A DNA stretch of 64,000 nucleotides. Source: Erythrobacter sp. Its GTDB lineage: Bacteria; Pseudomonadota; Alphaproteobacteria; Sphingomonadales; Sphingomonadaceae. Location of the stretch: NCBI GenBank assembly GCA_019739335.1, contig CP073261.1:496001-560000 (forward strand). Direction: 5' to 3'. The position numbers and the translations under genes were made by a program. The notes under the pieces were generated by a model. It worked only from the letters and a program-made list of their open reading frames with translations. It was not told the DNA's origin and made no database searches. This document shows, piece by piece, positions 1-7,729 of this stretch (the stretch's first letter is position 1; each line of letters opens with the position of its first letter).

Positions 1-2
1 GA

Positions 3-422
3 GGCAACATCGAGCACCTGAAGAACAATGAATTGTCAGGTGACGAACTGCTTACAATGATGATTTTTGGCTTGCCGCAGAAGTTGCCCTCATTGAACGC
101 CATCTATGAACTCAACGCTGCTGCATGGCTCGGCGCGAAGTGCCATATAGTGAAATTCGAAGATCTCTCGCATCACGTGACAGATCTCGACAGTCCTGAA
201 GCCGAAAAATTCTTTACATCACTGCTCGATGCTTGCAGCATTGCTATTCCCACTGACTGGGCCGAGCGCGTACGCGTCGGCTCAAATCGGCAAGAAAGCG
301 CGACCGCACGCGAAAACCTGACCGGTGTAGGGGTTGAACTCCCCTCTAAATTGGGGGAGCGCCATCGGGCACTCGTTGACTATCAGGCTCCGGGCCTGCG
401 CAAGTTGCTGGGATATGTATGA
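3..422 (+). CDS. sulfotransferase family protein, C-terminal part (5' end outside window)
   Basis: The reading frame is open to the left edge, so only the last 139 codons are visible. The residues resemble the C-terminal part of bacterial PAPS-dependent sulfotransferases: a VKFEDL-type strand-helix, a 'DWAERVRVGSNRQESATARENL' region cut here to its key R, S, R, S, T and R residues, and a terminal APGLRKLLGY. The PAPS phosphate loop would lie upstream, outside the window. The stop overlaps the start of the next gene by 4 bases (ATGA), so the two are probably cotranslated. GC content is clearly lower than in most of the window. The family assignment is inference from partial sequence; the substrate is unknown. 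Confidence 0.55.
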   Translation, partial: GNIEHLKNNELSGDELLTMMIFGLPQKLPSLNAIYELNAAAWLGAKCHIVKFEDLSHHVTDLDSPEAEKFFTSLLDACSIAIPTDWAERVRVGSNRQESATARENLTGVGVELPSKLGERHRALVDYQAPGLRKLLGYV

Positions 423-2026
423 GTGGAGAGGCAGGCACCCCAGTGCTCAATGGGACAGTACCATCACACCCTGGGCTCTACCGCCCCAAGGAGCTTATTG
501 CTGACGGAAAGTACGAGCTGGCGGCGCAGAGTCTGATCGAATTTTTGCGCCACAATCATGACAATCCCCAAGCCTTGGCGCTGTTGGGCGAAGCAGCAAA
601 CAGGCTGGGGGCACTAGGCCAGGCCGAGCACTTCTTACGCAAGGCGATTAAGCTTGGCGCGCGAGAATTCGACATCCGTCATATGCTTGCCTCGGTAATC
701 AACCAACAAGCCCGACCGGCACTTGCGATCCCCATGTTCGAGGAATTGCTAGAAGAGCGACCGGATCCCAATACTCGTCTGGTTTTGGCGTCGATTTATG
801 AAAAGACCGCTCAGCAAGATAAATCGCGCGAGATCTTTCGGGATTTGGCCGACACACATGCGAACAATCCTCAAGTTTGGATTTCCTACGGGCATAGTCT
901 GCGCGCAGACGGGATGGTTCAGGACGCGGTCGCTGCGTACCGCCGAGCAATTGCCATAGATGACGGGTTCGGCGACGCTTGGTGGGGACTAGCGAGTATC
1001 AAGAGCCGCATCTTGGTCGATGAGGACATAGCTACGATGCGGACTGCGCTTGCGATGGCGGCAGATGACCGTCACCGGGCACCGCTTCACTTTGCTATGG
1101 CACGCGCCTTCCATGACCATGCTGAGTATGAGGAGGCATTTGCCCACTACAAAATCGGCAATCAAATTCGCGCCGCTTCGCTTAATTACAACCCTGCCGA
1201 GTTGACAGAGGAAATCCGCGAGATCGAACTCAGAATTGATCAGGCCTTTATGCGAGGCTTACCGAAGGACCCTGTGGGCGAAGGGACACCAATTTTCGTC
1301 GTCTCGCTACCCCGCTCCGGCTCGACTTTGCTTGAACAGATGCTTGGATCGCACTCGCAGATCGAGCCCGTCGGAGAGCTCCCCTACATTCCTGCCATCC
1401 TCCGGGGCTTCATGGAAATGGCGACGCGGCGTGGAAAAATGACCGTTCCTCAGGCCATAACCGCAATGTCTCCGGAACAGGCTTCCGACTTTGGGCGAGA
1501 ATATCTCGAACGCGCAAACTTGCACAGGCGCTTTGGAAAGCAGCTCTTTATCGACAAACTGCCACACAACTGGAGCAATATTCTTTTCATCCGCAAGATC
1601 CTACCCCAAGCGCGTTTCATCGATATTCGTCGCTCCGGAATGGATTGCTGTTTTTCCAATTTCACCCAGTCCTTTACTAGCGCCCATCCAGCATCCTTCA
1701 CGCTGGAAGACGTGGGGCGCAGTTATGTCGACAATGTTCGACTGCATACGCACCTCGATCTGGTTTCACCCGGGATGGTGCATCATATCGACTATCGCAA
1801 ACTTGTTGAAAATCCCCAGGAACAGATCGGAAGCGCGCTCCAATACCTAGACATTGGATGGGAGGATGCGGTGCTCGATTTTCATAAGCTGGACCGGGTT
1901 GTGCGGACTCCCAGCAGTGAGCAAGTAAGGCGGCCTCTTAATCGGGATGGCATAGCGATCTGGAAACCCTATTCACAGTGGCTCGGTCCATTGCGTGATG
2001 CCTTAGGAAGTTTTGCAGAGGGCTAA
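419..2026 (+). CDS. TPR-repeat sulfotransferase
   Basis: 535 aa. Residues about 25-260 are helical TPR-like repeats, for example ALALLGEAANRLGALGQAE near residue 52 and a GMVQDAVAAYRRAIAID unit near 165. A sulfotransferase domain follows. The 5'-phosphosulfate loop is SLPRSGSTLLEQML at about 296-309, with the expected PRSGST core; a downstream RRSGMD segment fits the 3'-phosphate site. Such fusions transfer sulfate from PAPS to a cytoplasmic acceptor and the TPR part probably binds a partner; the substrate cannot be told. It overlaps the preceding sulfotransferase gene by ATGA. Low GC compared with neighbours suggests acquisition or a diverging locus. Family call is firm, function is general. 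Confidence 0.85.
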   Translation: MSGEAGTPVLNGTVPSHPGLYRPKELIADGKYELAAQSLIEFLRHNHDNPQALALLGEAANRLGALGQAEHFLRKAIKLGAREFDIRHMLASVINQQARPALAIPMFEELLEERPDPNTRLVLASIYEKTAQQDKSREIFRDLADTHANNPQVWISYGHSLRADGMVQDAVAAYRRAIAIDDGFGDAWWGLASIKSRILVDEDIATMRTALAMAADDRHRAPLHFAMARAFHDHAEYEEAFAHYKIGNQIRAASLNYNPAELTEEIREIELRIDQAFMRGLPKDPVGEGTPIFVVSLPRSGSTLLEQMLGSHSQIEPVGELPYIPAILRGFMEMATRRGKMTVPQAITAMSPEQASDFGREYLERANLHRRFGKQLFIDKLPHNWSNILFIRKILPQARFIDIRRSGMDCCFSNFTQSFTSAHPASFTLEDVGRSYVDNVRLHTHLDLVSPGMVHHIDYRKLVENPQEQIGSALQYLDIGWEDAVLDFHKLDRVVRTPSSEQVRRPLNRDGIAIWKPYSQWLGPLRDALGSFAEG

Positions 2027-2633
2027 CACGATAATCCAAGGTGAACGGCGAGCCGGTTGATCCGGTTCTGCAGGTCAATGTTAGGATTTTTTGGCCGGAT
2101 CTCATTCATCGACAGCGCTGGGGGTTGCAATCTGTTTTGCGCGGCTGTGACTGCGCGCTCGTCGGACTTGCGTCCGGTTTAGGAACTAGGGATTAAAGCC
2201 GCATGGGCCGTTGTTGGGGCGCATACGCGGCACCTCGCCCCGGTGGACGTCGCCGAGATTCTGGCGGGTGCGAAGGCCACTCACGCGATGTGGACGTTCC
2301 GCCCAGAGGAATAGGGGCAGTCCGGCGCCGCCTGTGCACTAACGGCAAGTTTTGGAATCGCCTCGGAGCCGACTGAACGGCTGAGATGAAGGCGCATAGC
2401 CGACCGGCAGTTTATCAACTCCGGACATTCAGCAACTGGGCCGTCTTCTGCCTGTCCGGTTTAGAACACCGAAAAAGGGGAAACAAGACGGGCGGCTAAC
2501 CCGCGGTTTGGCCACGTCCGATCCCACCCTCTCTATCGTGGCGAGCTTCCGAATTCACTTTTTAGATCACCGACGTCGGAAGGGTCCCGAGGTCGCACGG
2601 GGAACGGAGTGCTTGAGGAGCGATTCAGATATT
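2027..2633. other. gene-poor interval, probably decayed coding DNA
   Basis: About 600 bases without a convincing gene. A stop-free stretch at 2183-2314 on the plus strand reads ...VDVAEILAGAKATHAMWTFRPEE and ends at TAG; it looks like the tail of a once-real protein but has no start codon and no upstream partner. The region separates the low-GC sulfotransferase genes from the transporter cluster, and is a plausible old recombination scar. No repeats, tRNA or terminator were recognised in it. Confidence 0.4.
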
Positions 2634-3860
2634 GTGCTTAGCTCCTTCATCACAACTCGCAGCATGCTTTTGGCCATCTTCATGCTTATGGCGGGCAACG
2701 GAGTCATTTCGACGCTAGTCAGCTTCCGACTGGAGAGCGCAGGAACACAGTCGGGGATCATCGGACTGGTAGCGACGTCTTATTTCATCGGCCTCACCAT
2801 CGGAGCGATACGCGCTTCGCCGATTATTCGCCGCGTAGGGCATATCCGCACATTCGCTGCGGCAGTCGCCCTTCTATCAGCGAGCACCCTGGCATACACA
2901 GTTTTTCAGAATACCGGATTTTGGGCGCTGCTGCGCTTCATTGACGGACTATGCGTAGCCGTCGTCTTCGTCTGCCTCGAGAGCTGGCTCAACGAGCGAG
3001 CCGAGCCCAGCACCCGCGGATCGATCCTCGCTGCCTACATGATCTCGCTTTATGCGGGGCAGGCGCTGGGGCAGTTCCTCCTCAACCTCGACGGATCTGC
3101 CGCAGCACCTTTCATGGCATCCTCCCTGCTGGTCTCGCTATCCATTCTGCCAATCGCGCTGACTCGCCTGAAAGAACCGGCATTGGCGCAACAGGCTCTC
3201 TTTTCAGTCCGCGATCTCTACACGGCATCGCCGCTGGGAGTAGTAGGGTGCGGCATGACAGGGCTAATGCTCGGCGCCTTCTATGGCCTGGGAGCCGTAT
3301 ACGCGCGTCGCCTAGGGCTGGAGATGTCGGACATAGCCTTCTTCATGAGCGTGGTGATCGCCGGAGGCGTCGCGCTGCAGTGGCCAGTTGGGTGGCTTTC
3401 TGACCGTTTTGACCGGCGAGCGGTCATCGTCGCAACACTGTTAGGAGCGACAGCTGTTTGCGGCGGCTTGGCACGGCTGGCGGGGCCCGGCCCCGTGCTT
3501 CTGATCCTCGGAACTGTCTTTGGCGGACTGAGCTTTGCCCTTTATCCGCTCTGTGTGGCGCATACCAACGATCATCTTAGCGCGGATCAGCGGGTCAGCG
3601 CGAGCGGGGGTCTGGTGCTTACCTATTCGATCGGGGCTGCTGCCGGCCCCACCATGAGTGCCGGGGTAATGACGGCTGCAGGTGAAGGAGGTCTGTTCCT
3701 GTTCATCGGAGCGTGTGCCTTGCTCACGCTAGTCTTTGCGCTCTGGCGGCAGCTTCGCCGTGAGCCGGTGCCAAGCGAGTTGCAGCAGTCCTATCAGATA
3801 CTGCCGCGCACCACACCTGCTGCAGCCGAGCTCGACCCGCTCCCTCGCTCGCATGATTAG
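2634..3860 (+). CDS. MFS transporter, YcaD-like
   Basis: About 408 aa with 12 hydrophobic segments. The pattern STRGSILAAYMISLYAGQAL, preceded by FVCLESWLNERA, matches the E. coli YcaD family, and the second half repeats the MFS layout with a WPVGWLSDRFDRR loop (motif A-like, D and RR). It acts in the inner membrane; the substrate is not known for this family. The open frame extends to a TTG at 2508, but that extension is hydrophilic and has no ribosome site. I chose GTG 2634, which has GAGGAG upstream at 2615-2620 with rather long spacing; ATG 2664 is the other candidate. The BCCT gene follows in the same frame after 39 bases. Confidence 0.85.
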   Translation: MLSSFITTRSMLLAIFMLMAGNGVISTLVSFRLESAGTQSGIIGLVATSYFIGLTIGAIRASPIIRRVGHIRTFAAAVALLSASTLAYTVFQNTGFWALLRFIDGLCVAVVFVCLESWLNERAEPSTRGSILAAYMISLYAGQALGQFLLNLDGSAAAPFMASSLLVSLSILPIALTRLKEPALAQQALFSVRDLYTASPLGVVGCGMTGLMLGAFYGLGAVYARRLGLEMSDIAFFMSVVIAGGVALQWPVGWLSDRFDRRAVIVATLLGATAVCGGLARLAGPGPVLLILGTVFGGLSFALYPLCVAHTNDHLSADQRVSASGGLVLTYSIGAAAGPTMSAGVMTAAGEGGLFLFIGACALLTLVFALWRQLRREPVPSELQQSYQILPRTTPAAAELDPLPRSHD

Positions 3861-3899
3861 CCTTGGCGGTATCTTGCAACCGAACGCCGTCCGCTGCGT

Positions 3900-5930
3900 T
3901 TGAAAGACAATATCAAGCGCCAGCAGGAAGATGTTTTGTCCGATACCGTTCTGAAGGAAGCCGCTCCATTAGCGGACAGCTGGCGAATTCAGGTCAATCC
4001 ACCAGTCTTCTACATCTCGGCGGGACTTATCCTGCTCTTTGCAATTTTGGGCGCTGTCTTTGCGGAACCCGCAGCAATGCTGTTCACACGCGTGCAAGCG
4101 TTCATCGTCGCGGATTTTGGGTGGTTCTACGTTGCTGCAGTCGCCGGTTTCCTGGTTTTTGTTATTTATCTCATGTTTAGCCGACACGGTGAGGTGAAGC
4201 TCGGGCCTGATGAGAGCGAGCCCGATTATAGCTACCTTTCATGGTTTGCGATGTTGTTCAGCGCTGGGATGGGCATCGGCCTTGTATTCTTCGGCGTTGC
4301 GGAACCCATCCAACACTATGCCGCTCCTCCGGTCGGCGAAGGCGGCACCTTCGAGGCTGCGCGCCAAGCGATGGTTCTGACGTTCCTCCATTGGGGACTC
4401 CACGCCTGGGCCATTTACATCGTCGTGGGTCTCGCGCTGGCATATTTCTCTTTTCGTCGCGGGCTGCCATTGGCCCTGCGCTCACCGCTCTATCCGCTCA
4501 TCGGGCGGCGCATCTTTGGGCCTATCGGGCACTCCGTCGACATCTTCGCAGTCATAGGAACGATGTTCGGGGTAGCCACGTCGCTCGGTTTGGGCGTTCT
4601 CCAGGTGAATGCGGGTCTTGACCACCTGTTCGGCGTCCCGGTTTCAGTGACCACGCAATTGCTCCTGATTGCAGCTATTACCGCTATCGCGACGGTGTCG
4701 GTCTTTCTGGGCCTCGACAACGGAGTAAAGCGACTGTCGGAGCTGAACATTATCCTTGCCGTCATTCTTCTCTGCTTCGTTTTGTTCGTTGGTCCAACGA
4801 TATTCCTGCTCGATGCCTATCTGCAGAACATAGGTGCTTATCTGGATTCTCTCGTCCAGCGCACCTTTCGTCTCTACGCGTATGAGCCCAACCCGTGGCT
4901 TGGTAACTGGACCCTATTCTACTGGGGATGGTGGATCGCCTGGTCCCCGTTCGTCGGCATGTTCATAGCTCGGATTTCCCGCGGCCGGACGATCCGCGAG
5001 TTCATCAGCGGTGTGCTATTGGTGCCGGTGCTGTTCAGCTTCCTTTGGATGACGGTGTTCGGCAACACCGCAATCGCTCTCGACATGAGCGGAGTTGCTC
5101 CCATCGCCAAAACCGCTCTCACCAATCTTCCCGTTGCTCTGTTCGAGACGCTGGAGGCGCTACCATTCAGCGTTGTCACCTCCTTTATCGCGACGCTTCT
5201 GGTGATCACCTTCTTCGTGACTTCTGCGGATTCCGGCGCATTAGTCATGGACACGATCACATCGGGCGCTGCAGAAAATCCTCCGGTGTGGCAGCGCATC
5301 TTCTGGGCCGTGTGCGCCGGCGCGGTTGCGGGTGTGCTGCTCCTTGCCGGCGGTCTTCAGGCATTGCAGACCGCTGCCATCGCCAGCGCCTTGCCTTTTG
5401 CAGTGATCATGATCTTCATCTGCTTTGGCCTCTTGCGCGCGCTGCAGATGGAAAAGGAGGGTTCAACGATCGATCTTTCGGGCACCGGAACTGCTGCCAC
5501 TGATCCCGAGCTCGGCTGGAAGCAGCGGCTGACCTCACTCATGCAGCACTTCAGCGCCGACCAGATCGCGAGCTTCATCGAAACGACAGTCAGACCTGCG
5601 CTGGAGGCCGTCGCTGATCAGATGCGCGAGAGCGGCTTCTCGCCCGAGATATCGGAGGAGGCCGACCGCCTCAACCTGAAGATTCCCCACGGCGAAAGAG
5701 GAGAATTCTCCTATGTGATCCGCTCGAGAAGTTTCCTCTCTCCAAGCTTCATCTGGCTTGAGCGGACCAGATCTTCTGACGGGGAGCAGCGCCATTTCCG
5801 CGCAATGGCACACAGTTCCGAGAGCGATCAGCCGCACGATGTGACGGGGTTTACGCGCGATCAGCTCATTAATGATCTGCTGAATCGCTACGCGCGTTTC
5901 CGCCACACTCGCCGGATGACGGGGCGATGA
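3900..5930 (+). CDS. betT: BCCT family transporter, BetT-like choline/betaine carrier
   Basis: 676 aa, almost exactly the length of E. coli BetT. Twelve membrane segments are followed by a hydrophilic tail of about 150 residues, as in BetT. Family marks visible are MGIGLVFFGVAEP, the Trp-rich substrate segment around residues 335-365 (FYWGWWIAWSPFVGMF then ARISRGRTIREF), and TSADSGALVMDT. Known members import choline, betaine or carnitine with sodium or protons, often for osmoprotection; the substrate here is inferred. The start is TTG 3900 because no ATG occurs in the first 57 codons, and the ribosome site is weak. It overlaps the next gene by ATGA. No bet enzymes lie in the window. Confidence 0.85.
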   Translation: MKDNIKRQQEDVLSDTVLKEAAPLADSWRIQVNPPVFYISAGLILLFAILGAVFAEPAAMLFTRVQAFIVADFGWFYVAAVAGFLVFVIYLMFSRHGEVKLGPDESEPDYSYLSWFAMLFSAGMGIGLVFFGVAEPIQHYAAPPVGEGGTFEAARQAMVLTFLHWGLHAWAIYIVVGLALAYFSFRRGLPLALRSPLYPLIGRRIFGPIGHSVDIFAVIGTMFGVATSLGLGVLQVNAGLDHLFGVPVSVTTQLLLIAAITAIATVSVFLGLDNGVKRLSELNIILAVILLCFVLFVGPTIFLLDAYLQNIGAYLDSLVQRTFRLYAYEPNPWLGNWTLFYWGWWIAWSPFVGMFIARISRGRTIREFISGVLLVPVLFSFLWMTVFGNTAIALDMSGVAPIAKTALTNLPVALFETLEALPFSVVTSFIATLLVITFFVTSADSGALVMDTITSGAAENPPVWQRIFWAVCAGAVAGVLLLAGGLQALQTAAIASALPFAVIMIFICFGLLRALQMEKEGSTIDLSGTGTAATDPELGWKQRLTSLMQHFSADQIASFIETTVRPALEAVADQMRESGFSPEISEEADRLNLKIPHGERGEFSYVIRSRSFLSPSFIWLERTRSSDGEQRHFRAMAHSSESDQPHDVTGFTRDQLINDLLNRYARFRHTRRMTGR

Positions 5931-6436
5931 CGAAGGTCACTACAGTCCATCTGGAGCATGCGCGCCAGATTTTCTTCGCCGAGCGGGCGCGGCGTGAGGC
6001 GATTAGGGGTAGTCTCAGCACTCCCGTCGCAGCAATTTCCTTTGCGGTATTTGCCCTGAGCACGCTTACCGTCGAGATCGATGTCCAGCGACTGGAGCAA
6101 CTCTCCACCGTGGCTATTTTGCTTCTGGCGCTTTGCTCGGTGGCCGCATTGTTTGCTTCGGCTTACCAGGTGCTTATGTCGGAATGGCTGTTCGTCTATC
6201 ATGAGCCGCCCCGGCTGCCGGACCTTATTTCTGAAGAAGAGTTGCAAGACAGCGAAAGGGATGCGGCGGCGAGAAGCATTCTCGCCGCAAGCTACGCCGT
6301 CGCTTATGAAGAGCAATTGAAAGGGAACGCCATGAGCGCCATTCGCCGCACTTGGGCGCTGCGATTGATCCTGCTGGCCCTTCTCCTCGAAGCCGCCGCG
6401 TTCCTCATCCTGCCCTTCCATCGCGGTGGGTTCTAG
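5927..6436 (+). CDS. small membrane protein of unknown function, cotranslated with the BCCT carrier
   Basis: 169 aa, not recognised. Three hydrophobic segments are visible, at about residues 32-50, 59-82 and 144-163, separated by a charged acidic stretch around 95-125. The start ATG overlaps the transporter stop (ATGA), so it is almost certainly translated with it. An accessory or regulatory subunit of the carrier is possible but is inference from position only. Confidence 0.65.
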   Translation: MTKVTTVHLEHARQIFFAERARREAIRGSLSTPVAAISFAVFALSTLTVEIDVQRLEQLSTVAILLLALCSVAALFASAYQVLMSEWLFVYHEPPRLPDLISEEELQDSERDAAARSILAASYAVAYEEQLKGNAMSAIRRTWALRLILLALLLEAAAFLILPFHRGGF

Positions 6437-6438
6437 AA

Positions 6439-6663
6439 GTGCCAATTCTTGAAATGCTCTTCACCCGCCGACGCGAAGTTCCGCGCTTTTCAGATCTCCC
6501 TTGGCGCACCCGGCACCGCCTCGCCATAGTATGCGAAGATCTCACTCGGGCGGAGAATCAGATGGCACAAAGCCTTGGCTTAAGGACGCCGCCGCGACTC
6601 ATGCTAGTCGACGAGGAAGAGGCCGTAATCCTATTGCAGACAGATCGAGCCGAAACTCTCTGA
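6439..6663 (+). CDS. small hypothetical protein, third gene of the BCCT operon
   Basis: 74 aa from GTG 6439, which lies two bases after the stop of the preceding gene. The sequence is soluble, with a basic N-terminal half (FTRRREVPRF, WRTRHRLAIV) and an acidic C-terminal half (LMLVDEEEAVILL). No family recognised. Tight spacing supports an operon betT-membrane protein-this gene. A longer frame from 6352 exists, but it would overlap the upstream gene by 85 bases. Confidence 0.5.
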   Translation: MPILEMLFTRRREVPRFSDLPWRTRHRLAIVCEDLTRAENQMAQSLGLRTPPRLMLVDEEEAVILLQTDRAETL

Positions 6664-6899
6664 TCTGTGAATGACCGCTTTCGGGGATTCCAACTCAACC
6701 GTCGAACGTCTGCGGTTGGGGCGCAAACCCGCCCTTCCCTCACCCCTAAGAGGCCAAGTTGGGACCATCCGCTGTCATTCCACCCACTAGGACTGGATCG
6801 GGGCGCGTATTCGAGCATTGCTGGTCCTGCGCCCGGCGGAGTCGGGCTTGTCCCGGTAGCGGCGGCCACCCCGGCCCCGCGCTACCGAAGGACACCATC
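6664..6899. other. intergenic region ahead of the recombinase operon
   Basis: 236 bases without a gene. It carries the promoter region for the DUF3489 operon and ends in a clear Shine-Dalgarno AAGGA at 6888-6892. No repeat of the tRNA-Ser sequence that lies beyond the other end of the operon was found here, so element ends could not be set. Confidence 0.4.
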
Positions 6900-7271
6900 A
6901 TAACCGAGACCACCAAGAGCACCGCCACAACCATCACCCGCAAGCCGCGGCGCATGGCCCGCACCCCGCAGGTCGCCGCTGCCTCCCAGGCCGAAGCTGC
7001 AGCAACACCTGATGCTAGCGACAAGGACGCTGCTTCCGCTGCTTTTGCAACATCCTCCCCTGCACCCAAGGCGCCCTCGCGGCTCGACCAGTTGCAGGCG
7101 CTGCTGACCCGCGAGACCGGCGCCACCATTGCCGAGATGGTCGCTGCCACCGGCTGGCAGCAGCACTCGGTACGCGGGGCAATGGCGGGTGCGCTCAAGA
7201 AGCGCGGGCTGACCATTACTTCGGAGAAGCTCGACGGCACCCGCCGCTACCACGCGGAAAAGGCGGCATGA
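6900..7271 (+). CDS. DUF3489 domain protein
   Basis: About 123 aa. The C-terminal part is the DUF3489 domain: LDQLQALLTRETGATIAEMV, then ATGWQQHSVRGAMAGALKKR and a final segment with SEKLDGTRRYH. This is a small winged-helix-like domain regularly found beside DUF2924 and serine recombinases in alphaproteobacteria. The N-terminal part is Ala/Thr/Pro-rich and disordered. Start: the best ribosome site, AAGGA at 6888-6892, is followed after 7 bases by ATA 6900, giving a (M)TETTKST N-terminus. The first ATG is 6954 and has no ribosome site. The stop overlaps the next gene by ATGA. Confidence 0.75.
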   Translation: MTETTKSTATTITRKPRRMARTPQVAAASQAEAAATPDASDKDAASAAFATSSPAPKAPSRLDQLQALLTRETGATIAEMVAATGWQQHSVRGAMAGALKKRGLTITSEKLDGTRRYHAEKAA

Positions 7272-7729
7272 GCGCCGTGGCTACCACTGCGCGTGTCGCG
7301 GATGCTTACGAGGGCGCCCGATATGTCGACACCCGCATCGACGCACAGGTCGAAGCTCTCGAGACCATGGATCTCGAGGCACTGCGCGCGCTCTGGCGGC
7401 AGCGCTGGGGCGCCCCGCCGCCGCTGCGCTCGGCGCCGATCCTGCGGCTGCTGCTGGCGTGGCGCATCCAGTCCGCCGCACTCGGCGGGCTCGATGCCGA
7501 GACCAAGCGGATGCTTTCCCGTAGCGGCCCGGTCGAGCCCGAGGGACGGCACCTTGGCAATGGCGCCGTCCTCACCCGCCAGTGGCAGGGCCGCGAAGTG
7601 CAGGTGACAGTCGAGGAGCAGGGGTTCCGCTGGGAAGGCCAGCTGTTCCCCAGCCTGTCGGCTGCTGCCAGCGCGATTGCCGGGTCGCGCTGGAACGGGC
7701 CCCGCTTCTTCGGCCTGCGGAGCAGCTGA
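7268..7729 (+). CDS. DUF2924 domain protein
   Basis: 153 aa. Recognised by the DUF2924 pattern: ALRALWRQRWGAPPPLRSAP near residue 40, LLLAWRIQSAALGGL, LTRQWQGREVQVTVEEQGF and the C-terminal FPSLSAAASAIAGSRWNGPR with FFGL. The family sits directly upstream of large serine recombinases in many alphaproteobacterial genomes and probably works with them, but no biochemical role is established to my knowledge. It overlaps its neighbours on both sides (ATGA before, TGATG after), so the three genes form one translational unit. Confidence 0.88.
   Translation: MSAVATTARVADAYEGARYVDTRIDAQVEALETMDLEALRALWRQRWGAPPPLRSAPILRLLLAWRIQSAALGGLDAETKRMLSRSGPVEPEGRHLGNGAVLTRQWQGREVQVTVEEQGFRWEGQLFPSLSAAASAIAGSRWNGPRFFGLRSS

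Noticed and set aside
2183..2314. Stop-free coding-like stretch
   Set aside because: No start codon, only 43 codons; kept as a possible remnant, not as a gene.
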